64,000 bases of DNA from positions 1,798,001 through 1,862,000 of the forward strand of contig OZ243932.1 of the NCBI GenBank assembly GCA_965214035.1, read 5' to 3'. The first letter of the stretch is position 1, and every line of letters begins with the position of its first letter. Below are positions 1 through 7,373 of this stretch, piece after piece. Position numbers and translations under genes: made by a program. The stretch comes from JAJDYQ01 sp965214035. GTDB taxonomy: Bacteria > Pseudomonadota > Gammaproteobacteria > JAJDYQ01. The notes under the pieces are model-generated. The model saw nothing but the letters and a program-made list of their open reading frames with translations. It was not told the origin of the DNA and did no database searches.

Positions 1-52
1 CACCTTGGATATCATAAAATGAATAGCTTAACAGCAATCACGCAGCGTTCCC

Positions 53-1051
53 TCAAGGCAAGGATAATCTTTTGAATAAATCCGGCTCAGGAATAGGCAT
101 ACTGTTTTCCCCTCTCCCTATTGTTCTCCCGTTCAGCGATACAATTTTAGTCTCTGGATTAAAATATCTAACCACATTGACAAGCCCTGAACCGGTTGTA
201 TAGATCAATCCGGCCTTTGCCAATATCAAAATATCTATCAAGGCGTCTCTCTCCTGGGCATACACGGCATCTCTCACCTGGTTATCGCAGTTCACAAATG
301 GGACAAAATCAAGATGAAGACACTTGTCATCGCAAGAGCGTTTTATATCTCGTGCGAATACCCGCCCTGGAAATACCGCCTTCATCTCGTCAATGAACTC
401 TGTCTGATCCGAACACGCAAAAATGCTGCATTGACTGTCCAGCACTTCTTTTAGATAGGCAACATACGGCTTGAGGTCTATTCTGTATTTCCTTCGGTAT
501 GCCCCGTCCTTATGCTTCCTTATATCTGTACCACGATAATGGACGGCCACCCAATCTCCCTTGATATGGCTTTCAAACCATTTATTCGCAGACTTTTGGA
601 GGTCTTCCTTAATGGACAGTCGGGTGAGTACTTCATGCCCATATTTGGAGGAAATAAAACGATGCCCAATCTGGTCTATACGACTATTCACAATAACCTG
701 CCGGGCGGAACGGTGTTTTTGCTCTGCTCTGTTCGTTGAGTTAGCCAGAGTATTATTCTCGAAATGTCGCCACATTGCATTGGAAGGATGCTTAAACTTC
801 AGAGTGATGCCCCATCTTTCCAGAAACCATGCGATAATAACCATGGCATTCAATGATGGGCCAACGGGGCGATAGCATGCCCAGTCCACAGTGATAATGT
901 CGGTATTGGCCGTATTTCGATAGAGTAATAATACCTCCTTGAAAAAAATTGCTACAGCACGCGCCTTCCTGAAAAAATTTGCTACAGCACGCGCCTTCGC
1001 CTTGTTAAGAGAAACTCCTTTGAGGCTTATTTTGACCTTGTTTTTAGACAT
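53..1051 (-). CDS. Fucosyltransferase-like (NodZ/O-FucT superfamily) glycosyltransferase
   Basis: Seen: a 332-residue protein if the ATG at 1051 is used; a TTG at 1090 would add 13 residues, and neither has a clear Shine-Dalgarno. The central motif VHYRGTDIR and the later stretch DALIDILILAKAGLIYTTGS match the GDP-fucose-binding pattern (HxRxTD-like, then a conserved 'D..LLS' strand) of NodZ, alpha-1,6-fucosyltransferases and related GT-B enzymes. Known: these transfer fucose or a related sugar from a nucleotide donor to a glycan or protein. The acceptor cannot be told from the sequence. Residues 18-37 carry an in-frame 10-residue duplication. Two decayed pieces of a paralogue lie at 54.9 and 58.3 kb. 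No sugar-biosynthesis neighbours are visible at this edge of the window. The family call is fairly good; fucose specificity is inference. Confidence 0.65.
   Translation of the reverse strand: MSKNKVKISLKGVSLNKAKARAVANFFRKARAVAIFFKEVLLLYRNTANTDIITVDWACYRPVGPSLNAMVIIAWFLERWGITLKFKHPSNAMWRHFENNTLANSTNRAEQKHRSARQVIVNSRIDQIGHRFISSKYGHEVLTRLSIKEDLQKSANKWFESHIKGDWVAVHYRGTDIRKHKDGAYRRKYRIDLKPYVAYLKEVLDSQCSIFACSDQTEFIDEMKAVFPGRVFARDIKRSCDDKCLHLDFVPFVNCDNQVRDAVYAQERDALIDILILAKAGLIYTTGSGLVNVVRYFNPETKIVSLNGRTIGRGENSMPIPEPDLFKRLSLP
939..998. repeat. 30-bp tandem duplication inside the fucosyltransferase-like gene
   Basis: Two adjacent 30-bp copies (939-968 and 969-998) share the core GCTACAGCACGCGCCTTC and differ only in and beside the A/T run. 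Because 30 is a multiple of three, the duplication stays in frame and gives KARAVANFFR followed by KARAVAIFFK near the N terminus. It looks like a recent slippage event. Confidence 0.85.
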
Positions 1052-1236
1052 TAACACAGAAGGACTTTTCCAGAATTGACTGTCTGACAACGCCTATCAG
1101 AGAAAGGGGAAATTGCCTACCAGCAATATACTGTACTGGCTGGTTCTTTGATTTGCAACATCGTTATTCCTGAACCTGATTAGTTCAGGGGCGAATGTAC
1201 ATAATACTCGTTTTATGTTAGGATAATAAGCTACCA

Positions 1237-1632
1237 GTGCATTATATGGCAGCATTAAGGCTTAGCGTGAGTATGATTCAGCCTGAAATTTACGATGCCC
1301 TGATCAGGCGGCATGCCTGGGGAGCGGGTCCGCGCCTTAACAGAAAATCTGGCAGAGATCACAAAACCGATGCAGTAACCATGCAGGCGACTATCGATGA
1401 GCTGCGGTCAGCAGTGAGAATCGGAATGGCAGCAGTCCAACCTGGGCTGAAAATCAGAATCATTGAGATCAAAGCAAAAGTGGTCAAGTTCAGCCTTGAA
1501 CTGCAGGATGGGATGACCGGACTCAAAACTGCGCTGATTAAGTGTATGATGCCATTATTGCGCCGGCAACTGTTCGGCAGCACAGCAACAGTTGCAGGCT
1601 TTATAGTCATCCTCGTCAAGTATCTACCCTGA
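1237..1632 (+). pseudogene. Decayed DUF1640 (CCDC90-like) coiled-coil protein
   Basis: An open frame of 131 residues exists, but the recognisable family signal is split over two frames. The first part (PEIYDALIRR) and the last part (LKTALIKCMM... then VAGFIVILVKYLP) are in the open frame. The intervening family-like segment GMPGERVRALTENLAEITKPM reads in another frame and ends in a stop at about 1377. Known: DUF1640 proteins are short, with an F-D-x-L-x-F-V-R-R-L start, a coiled coil and a C-terminal membrane helix ending near LVKLL. Inference: a frameshifted remnant. The translated product of the open frame could still be made, but its middle would be non-native. Confidence 0.45.
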
Positions 1633-1670
1633 CCCGGTGGGCCGGGTTTGACCGTTGGAGGTGTGCCCAG

Positions 1671-3458
1671 ATGGTCTCTGAACACAATAGTGCGGGTGTG
1701 TCCGGTACATTTTTTCACGGCAGTTCTGCTGAAATGCCTGATCATCTATCCATGCGGCCTTTCGATTATGATTTGTCCGGCGAGACCCATCAGCGCGATG
1801 TACTGCATGAGCAGATAGCCCTGCTTTACAGGTCGCTGTTTATCAGCGGCTTCAGCAATATTGTCGCCGGGTTCTTGTTTGCGACCTTTATGTGGCCATT
1901 CTCGTCGCATAATGAACTGTTAATCTGGCTTGTGATGCTGATGGTTGTGTCCTGCACCCGGTTGTTGTTCGCGTTTTTGTTCAGCAGGGAGGCTGCCCGG
2001 TTTTCCGACACGGTCTGGCAGAGACTGTTTATGTCCGGGGCGGTCGTGTCGGGTCTTATCTGGGGGTTGGGGGCCTTGTGGTTCTTTACTGATAGCTCCG
2101 CCGTATTGCAGGTTGCCTTGGCCTTTACTGTGTTCGCCATCAGTGCCGGTGCGGTGGCAACACATGCCTTTCAGTGGCAGCCGTCGGTCGCTTTTATTGT
2201 CCTGACCATCCTGCCGCTTGATATCCTGATGCTGCTGCAAGGCGGATACCTGAATTATGCTCTGGCGGCGGTGTTGTCCTATTCCATCCTGTTTCTCTCC
2301 CTCACCGCTCTGAGGGTCTATAACGTCACTCTGACTAATATCAAAACCCGGCTGGAAGCCATCGAGAAAGGAAAGCATCTGGAGTACAGCAGTATTTTTC
2401 AGCGCAATCTGTTGTCGGATATGGCTGATGCCCTGATTACTCTGGACAATCAGGGCAGTGTGCTGCTTTCCAATACTGCCGCGGAGAGGCTATTCGGCTA
2501 TCAGGGCGCGGAACTCCGACATTGCAAGATCAGCGAGCTGCTGACTTTGCCGGAGATTGATACCAGAGTTTCCCGGCATATCAAAACCACTGCCACTCAT
2601 CACGACGGTCATCAATTTATGGTTGAGCTGGTCACAACACCAATAAAATTGAGGGATAAAATCATTATTTCCTGTCTGTTACGCGATATGACAGAACGCC
2701 AGCAGTATGAGCAGATGCTCATTAATGCACGGGATGAGGCCGAGTCGGCAAACCGCGCCAAGTCCGAGTTTTTGTCGAGTATGAGCCATGAGTTACGCAC
2801 TCCCCTGAACGCTATTCTGGGTTTTTCCCAGTTGCTCGAAATGAGCCTGCAGGATGAGGAAAATATCGCTTCAGTACGGCAGATTCTTGTGGCCGGAGAG
2901 CATCTGCTGGCACTGATCAATGATGTTCTGGATTTGTCCAAAATCGAGGCCGGGCATTTTGAGGTGGAGAGCGAGTCGGTCGATATCGAGCCGCTTGTCA
3001 CGGAATGTATCGAGCTGACCCGCCCACTTGCTGAAAAAGGGAATATCCAAATCAGCAGCCGGTTCTCGAATGACGGGGAAACCGCATTGCAGGCCGACAG
3101 ACGACGACTGAAACAGATATTGATCAATCTGTTGTCTAATGCCATCAAATATAATCGGGTCAATGGTTCGGTTACGGTCGTCTCTGAGCAGACCCGCGAT
3201 AGACGGCTGCGCATCACTATTTCAGATACCGGAGCAGGCGTGGCAAAAGAAAAGCAGTCATCCATATTTCAGCCGTTTGAGCGGGCCGGAATTGACCATA
3301 TTTCAGGCATTGAAGGTACGGGTATCGGTCTGGCGGTGACGCAGAAGCTGCTGGAGATGATGAACGGTGAAATTGACATGTCGAGCGTACCCGGCGAGGG
3401 AAGTTCTTTCTGGATTACGCTACCTCTGAGCATGGCGGATGATACCGTCAGAGAGTAG
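1671..3458 (+). CDS. Membrane-bound PAS sensor histidine kinase
   Basis: The ATG at 1671 is chosen because GGAGGTG (1657-1663) sits 7 bases upstream; this gives 595 residues. The N-terminal ~230 residues hold about six hydrophobic helices. A PAS domain follows (LDNQGSVLLSNTAAERLFGY), then a HisKA domain with SHELRTPLNAILGF, where His373 is the expected phospho-acceptor, and an HATPase domain with N box NLLSNAIKYN, G1 DTGAGV and G2 GTGIGLAV. There is no receiver domain, and no response regulator lies nearby, so it is an orphan kinase whose partner is elsewhere. The signal sensed is unknown. The next gene is hslV, with a separate upstream region, so the kinase is probably transcribed alone. Confidence 0.9.
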   Translation: MVSEHNSAGVSGTFFHGSSAEMPDHLSMRPFDYDLSGETHQRDVLHEQIALLYRSLFISGFSNIVAGFLFATFMWPFSSHNELLIWLVMLMVVSCTRLLFAFLFSREAARFSDTVWQRLFMSGAVVSGLIWGLGALWFFTDSSAVLQVALAFTVFAISAGAVATHAFQWQPSVAFIVLTILPLDILMLLQGGYLNYALAAVLSYSILFLSLTALRVYNVTLTNIKTRLEAIEKGKHLEYSSIFQRNLLSDMADALITLDNQGSVLLSNTAAERLFGYQGAELRHCKISELLTLPEIDTRVSRHIKTTATHHDGHQFMVELVTTPIKLRDKIIISCLLRDMTERQQYEQMLINARDEAESANRAKSEFLSSMSHELRTPLNAILGFSQLLEMSLQDEENIASVRQILVAGEHLLALINDVLDLSKIEAGHFEVESESVDIEPLVTECIELTRPLAEKGNIQISSRFSNDGETALQADRRRLKQILINLLSNAIKYNRVNGSVTVVSEQTRDRRLRITISDTGAGVAKEKQSSIFQPFERAGIDHISGIEGTGIGLAVTQKLLEMMNGEIDMSSVPGEGSSFWITLPLSMADDTVRE

Positions 3459-3522
3459 CGTTGCCCGTTCAATCCGCATGATCGCCCCGCTGGTTTTCCG
3501 ATAAAAACTCCAGAGAGATACA

Positions 3523-3588
3523 AGGCATTCCACCGCTGTATCCGGGTTTTATACTTTCATGTAGAATGCCTCCCCTTTGTATCCGGGA
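3523..3588 (+). promoter_or_regulatory. Upstream region of hslVU with inverted and direct repeats
   Basis: AGGCATTC (3523-3530) and its exact complement GAATGCCT (3564-3571) flank a TATACT hexamer (3550-3555) that could be a -10 box. TGTATCCGGG also occurs twice as a direct repeat (3537-3546 and 3579-3588). No good -35 is visible at the usual distance. The arrangement would fit an operator around the hslVU promoter, but this is inference. A classical heat-shock (sigma-32) promoter was not recognised. Confidence 0.35.
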
Positions 3589-3598
3589 CATTCAATAT

Positions 3599-4135
3599 AT
3601 GGAACCATTTCAGGGCACTACTATCCTGTCGGTCCGCCGCGATGGTCGGGTCGCCGTCGGCGGAGACGGACAGGTCTCGACAGGCAGTACGGTCATGAAG
3701 GGTAATGCGTGCAAGGTGCGCCGCCTGTATCATGAAAAAGTGCTTGCCGGATTTGCAGGTGGCACCGCCGATGCCTTTACTTTGTTTGAACGCTTTGAGG
3801 GCAAACTGGAAACCCATGGCGGGAATCTGTTAAGGGCTGCGGTCGAGCTGGCCAAGGATTGGCGAACTGATCGTATGCTGAGACGACTGGAGGCAATGCT
3901 GGCTGTCGCTGACCTTGAGGCATCTCTGGTTATTTCCGGTAATGGTGATGTCATTCAGCCTGAAAATGATATTATGGCTATCGGTTCCGGTGGTATGTTC
4001 GCTTTGTCAGCGGCTGTCGCACTGTTTGAGAATACAGAGCTGCCGGCACGTACTATTGTGGAAAAGGGCCTGAATGTCGCCGCCGGTATTTGTGTCTATA
4101 CCAACTCCAGCCTGACGATTGAGGAATTGGGATAG
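3599..4135 (+). CDS. hslV: HslV, peptidase subunit of the HslUV (ClpYQ) protease
   Basis: A 178-residue threonine peptidase of the proteasome-beta type. After a six-residue leader (MEPFQG) comes TTILSVRRDGRV, so Thr7 should become the N-terminal nucleophile after processing. The E. coli protein has only a Met before it. GDGQVS, VMKGNACKVRRL, AGFAGGTADAFTLFE and AVELAKDWRTDRMLR are family hallmarks, and the C terminus ends with the typical YTN..TIEEL. A GGGA at 3585-3588 may serve as ribosome site. HslV forms a double hexamer capped by HslU, encoded 31 bases downstream, and degrades misfolded or regulatory cytoplasmic proteins. Confidence 0.97.
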   Translation: MEPFQGTTILSVRRDGRVAVGGDGQVSTGSTVMKGNACKVRRLYHEKVLAGFAGGTADAFTLFERFEGKLETHGGNLLRAAVELAKDWRTDRMLRRLEAMLAVADLEASLVISGNGDVIQPENDIMAIGSGGMFALSAAVALFENTELPARTIVEKGLNVAAGICVYTNSSLTIEELG

Positions 4136-4166
4136 GTCTCCCCGACACCTCAAGGAATGTGTCATT

Positions 4167-5501
4167 ATGTCTGAATTAAATCCCAAACAGATTGTCGCCG
4201 AGCTCGATAAACATATTGTCGGTCAGGAGGCCGCCAAGCGTGCTGTGGCCATCGCTCTGCGTAACCGCTGGCGCCGTTTGCAGCTTGATGAAGAGCTGCG
4301 CAATGAAATCACTCCCAAGAATATCCTGATGATCGGCCCTACCGGTGTCGGCAAAACAGAGATTTCCCGCCGTCTGGCAAAACTGGCAAATGCCCCATTT
4401 ATCAAGGTAGAAGCAACCCGGTTCACCGAAGTTGGCTATGTCGGCAAAGAGGTTGATTCAATCATCCGGGATCTGGTCGATGTCGCAGTAAAACAGACAC
4501 GCGAAAGCGCCATGGAAAATGTCAGGGAGCAGGCCGAGGCCAAAGCCGAAGAACGCATACTTGATGCCTTGCTGCCCACACCCCATGCACCGGGCTTTGA
4601 TAATATCGACGACCATGGGCCGAATAATACAACCCGCGAAAAGTTTCGCTCCAAGCTGCATCGCGGCGAACTGGAAGACAGGGAGATTGAAATCGAAGTC
4701 TCCGGAACAACTATCGGCGTGGAGATCATGGCACCACCTGGCATGGAGGAGATGACCAATCAGTTACAGGGCATGTTCCAGAATCTGTCTAATACCAAGA
4801 AGTCCAACCGGCGCCTGAAAGTCTCCGATGCCCGTCAATTGTTGCGGGATGACGAGGCCGCCAAACTTGTCAATGAAGAGGAAATCAAGCTTCATGCACT
4901 GGAAAATGTAGAACAGAACGGTATTGTCTTCATCGACGAAATCGACAAGGTAACCAGGCACGGCGGACAAAATGGCCCGGATGTGTCTCGCGAAGGCGTA
5001 CAGCGCGATCTGCTACCACTGGTTGAAGGTTGCTCTGTCAATACCAAATACGGCATAATAAAGACTGACCATGTGTTATTCATCGCTTCCGGCGCGTTTT
5101 TGCTTTCCAAACCCTCTGACCTTATCCCCGAATTGCAGGGCCGCCTGCCTATCCGGGTCGAGTTCGATGCACTAAAAACAGAGGATTTCGTGCGAATCCT
5201 GACTGAACCGGATGCCAGCCTGACCGAGCAGTATGTTGCTCTGATGGCCACTGAGGGGGTCAATATCGAGTTTGCCGAGGATGGGGTTCGCCGGGTCGCT
5301 GAGGTAGCCTATTCCGTTAATGAAAGAATTGAAAATATCGGGGCCCGTCGCCTGCATACTGTTATGGAGCGCCTGCTTGAAGATGTTTCGTTCAAGGCAT
5401 CGGATATGGAAGGAGCCCTGATTTGCATTGACAATGCGTTTGTTGATCATAATTTGTCCGAGTTTTCCAGGGATGAAGATCTCAGTCGTTATATTTTATA
5501 G
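4167..5501 (+). CDS. hslU: HslU, ATPase/unfoldase subunit of HslUV
   Basis: 444 residues from the ATG at 4167, preceded by AAGGA, which matches the E. coli length of about 443. Seen: Walker A GPTGVGKTE, the EVGYVGKEVDSIIRDL segment, Walker B GIVFIDEIDK, the sensor-1 region, an arginine-rich second helical domain (NERIENIGARRLHTVMER), and the C-terminal DLSRYIL tail that in this family inserts into HslV to activate it. The I domain lies between the Walker motifs. A longer in-frame start at 4119 would overlap hslV and is rejected. Co-transcribed with hslV. Confidence 0.97.
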   Translation: MSELNPKQIVAELDKHIVGQEAAKRAVAIALRNRWRRLQLDEELRNEITPKNILMIGPTGVGKTEISRRLAKLANAPFIKVEATRFTEVGYVGKEVDSIIRDLVDVAVKQTRESAMENVREQAEAKAEERILDALLPTPHAPGFDNIDDHGPNNTTREKFRSKLHRGELEDREIEIEVSGTTIGVEIMAPPGMEEMTNQLQGMFQNLSNTKKSNRRLKVSDARQLLRDDEAAKLVNEEEIKLHALENVEQNGIVFIDEIDKVTRHGGQNGPDVSREGVQRDLLPLVEGCSVNTKYGIIKTDHVLFIASGAFLLSKPSDLIPELQGRLPIRVEFDALKTEDFVRILTEPDASLTEQYVALMATEGVNIEFAEDGVRRVAEVAYSVNERIENIGARRLHTVMERLLEDVSFKASDMEGALICIDNAFVDHNLSEFSRDEDLSRYIL

Positions 5502-5512
5502 AGCCAGTCATT

Positions 5513-5881
5513 ATGTCCCGTAATAACCCTGTCCCCACCGAACTGAATTATGATGCTGCAACAAGGCTACTCACCGTCAGGTTTGATGAGGGCAGTGTGT
5601 TTGATCTGTCAGCAGAATATCTGCGCACGCATTCGCCTTCGGCAGAGGTTCAGGGCCATGGGCCGGAATCTTACAAATTACAAATCGGCAAGAGGGATGT
5701 AAAAATCGAGAAAATCGAACCCGTAGGCCACTATGCGGTCTGCATTGTGTTCGATGATGGACATGATTCCGGTATTTTTTCATGGGACTGGCTTTATAGT
5801 CTGGGCACGAATCAGAACAGTAACTGGCAGAAATATCTGGCTGCCTTAAAGGCGGCCGGGCATAAGCATCCGGAGCTTTAG
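5513..5881 (+). CDS. DUF971 family protein
   Basis: 122 residues of the DUF971 fold, equivalent to the N-terminal domain of gamma-butyrobetaine hydroxylase. Family signatures are LSAEYLRTHSPSAEVQGHG near the front, VKIEKIEPVGHYAVCIVFDDGHDSGIFSW in the middle and a final WQKYLAAL helix. Its place between hslU and ubiE is a conserved arrangement in gammaproteobacteria. Precise function is unknown; relatives have been linked to iron-sulfur protein biology, which is not tested here. It starts 11 bases after hslU, consistent with one operon. Confidence 0.9.
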   Translation: MSRNNPVPTELNYDAATRLLTVRFDEGSVFDLSAEYLRTHSPSAEVQGHGPESYKLQIGKRDVKIEKIEPVGHYAVCIVFDDGHDSGIFSWDWLYSLGTNQNSNWQKYLAALKAAGHKHPEL

Positions 5882-5894
5882 CAAGCTCTATTTC

Positions 5895-6668
5895 ATGCTG
5901 TATCCAATGGTTGATGCTACAGACAAAAAATGCTATGTCGATTTCGGCTACGAGGATGTGCCCTACGATGAAAAATCCCGGCGGGTAAAGCAGGTCTTTG
6001 ATTCTGTCGCCGACAGGTATGATGTAATGAATGATGTCATGTCCTGTGGCCTGCATCGTCTCTGGAAGCGTTTTACTGTCAGCCTGTGCCAGCTCAGGCC
6101 GGGTAACCGGGTGCTGGATCTGGCCAGTGGTACCGGCGATCTGGCTGCCCGCATGTGGCCAACAATCGGCCACAACGGTGAACTGGTCGTTGCCGATATT
6201 AATCCTGCCATGCTCAGCCATGGTCGTGACCGTCTGATTGACAAAGGCATCGGCAGCAATGTCAGATATGTGCTGGCCGATGCCGAGTCATTACCGTTCC
6301 CGGATCGCTTTTTTGATGTCATTACTATTGGCTTTGGCCTGCGCAATGTCACGGCAAAGCAAAATGCTCTGCGCTCCATGTATCACTGCCTGAAACCAGG
6401 AGGACGCTTGCTGGTGCTGGAGTTTTCAAAACCCGCTGTGCCGGGATTGAGCCGGCTATATGATTTATATTCCTTTTCTGTGCTGCCCAAAATGGGCCGG
6501 ACTATCGCCGGCGATGAAGACAGTTATCGCTATCTGGCGGAGTCTATCCGACGACACCCGGATCAAGAGACACTAAAGTGCATGATGCAGGAGGCCGGCT
6601 TTGAGAGCTGTCAGTTCTACAATCTGGCAGGCGGCATCGTCGCCATACATCGAGGTTACCGGTTTTGA
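5895..6668 (+). CDS. ubiE: UbiE, C-methyltransferase of ubiquinone/menaquinone synthesis
   Basis: 257 residues. Seen: VKQVFDSVADRYDVMNDVMS near the start, SAM-binding VLDLASGTGDLA, the acidic VADINPAML strand, FDVITIGFGLRNV, and the late signature LLVLEFSKP with PKMGRTIAGDEDSYRYLAESIRRHP. All are diagnostic of UbiE/MenG. It methylates the quinone ring on the way to ubiquinone (and demethylmenaquinone where present). An alternative ATG four codons in (5907) is possible. The stop overlaps the start of ubiJ, so the two are likely coupled. Confidence 0.97.
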   Translation: MLYPMVDATDKKCYVDFGYEDVPYDEKSRRVKQVFDSVADRYDVMNDVMSCGLHRLWKRFTVSLCQLRPGNRVLDLASGTGDLAARMWPTIGHNGELVVADINPAMLSHGRDRLIDKGIGSNVRYVLADAESLPFPDRFFDVITIGFGLRNVTAKQNALRSMYHCLKPGGRLLVLEFSKPAVPGLSRLYDLYSFSVLPKMGRTIAGDEDSYRYLAESIRRHPDQETLKCMMQEAGFESCQFYNLAGGIVAIHRGYRF

Positions 6669-7261
6669 GATTGCCCGGAGTTATCCTCGCTGGTATTGAG
6701 ACCACCTTTAATCGTTTGCTTATGGAGCAACCCGACCTGATCTGTCCCGCTCTGGGTGGTCGGTGTATCTGCCTTAACCTGACCGGTGTCGATCTGGCAT
6801 TGTTCTTCCGGTTTACTGCTGACCACGTTATTTTGCTGGATGAATTTGAGCAATGTGCCGATGCCACCATATCCGGCACTCCACTGGCCCTGGTCAGCGC
6901 AGGTTCCGGCAACAATACTCACGATCTCCGATTCGACGGCGACCTGCAGGCCGCTCGGGCATTCGGAGATTTACTGCAGGGCATTGACCCTGACTGGGAG
7001 GAATGGTTATCCCGTTATGCTGGAGATACCATCGCTTTTCATATCGGCGAAACAATTCGTTATTGGCGACAGTGGGGGGGACAGGCCAAACAGGCTTTTG
7101 CCGAAGACCTGAGAGATTATTGGCAGATCGAGACCCGGCAATTGCCTGTCAGGGATGAGGTTGATCAGTTTGTCCGTGGTGTCGATGAGCTGCGGGCGGA
7201 TGTCGAACGCTTTGCAATGCGTGTGCAGCGATTGCATCGCCGGATTGGTAGCGATGGATGA
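6665..7261 (+). CDS. ubiJ: UbiJ, ubiquinone biosynthesis accessory factor (SCP2 domain)
   Basis: 198 residues starting at a TTG that overlaps the ubiE stop by four bases. The start LPGVILAGIETTFNRLL resembles the usual UbiJ N terminus. The middle has the sterol-carrier-protein-2 fold pattern (ISGTPLALVSAG, FDGDLQAARAFGDLL), and the C terminus is a charged helix with DQFVRGVDELRADVERFAMRV. Known: UbiJ binds lipid intermediates in the Ubi metabolon with UbiK. Its location between ubiE and ubiB is standard. The TTG start is unusual, but no nearer ATG keeps the N-terminal family segment. Confidence 0.9.
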   Translation: MRLPGVILAGIETTFNRLLMEQPDLICPALGGRCICLNLTGVDLALFFRFTADHVILLDEFEQCADATISGTPLALVSAGSGNNTHDLRFDGDLQAARAFGDLLQGIDPDWEEWLSRYAGDTIAFHIGETIRYWRQWGGQAKQAFAEDLRDYWQIETRQLPVRDEVDQFVRGVDELRADVERFAMRVQRLHRRIGSDG

Positions 7262-7373
7262 TAAACCGGTGATGGATATAGACCTGACACAGGAGCCTGA
7301 TATTCAAGACCCTTCTGGAAGGGGCAGCACCATAAAATTCCCACCTGGACAGAACGAGGCTGACGCCACATGA
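7254..7373 (+). CDS. Possible 39-residue coupled small ORF between ubiJ and ubiB
   Basis: An ATG inside the last codons of ubiJ opens a 39-residue frame (MDDKPVMDIDLTQEPDIQD...). Its TGA overlaps the ubiB ATG as ATGA. It therefore bridges the 108-base gap between ubiJ and ubiB with overlaps on both sides. The product is acidic, without a recognisable domain or membrane segment. It may be a genuine small protein or only a coupling leader for ubiB translation. No family is recognised. Confidence 0.3.
   Translation: MDDKPVMDIDLTQEPDIQDPSGRGSTIKFPPGQNEADAT

Noticed and set aside
1542..1670. 43-residue upstream extension of the histidine kinase
   Set aside because: The extension overlaps the DUF1640 remnant, and a strong Shine-Dalgarno directly precedes the ATG at 1671.
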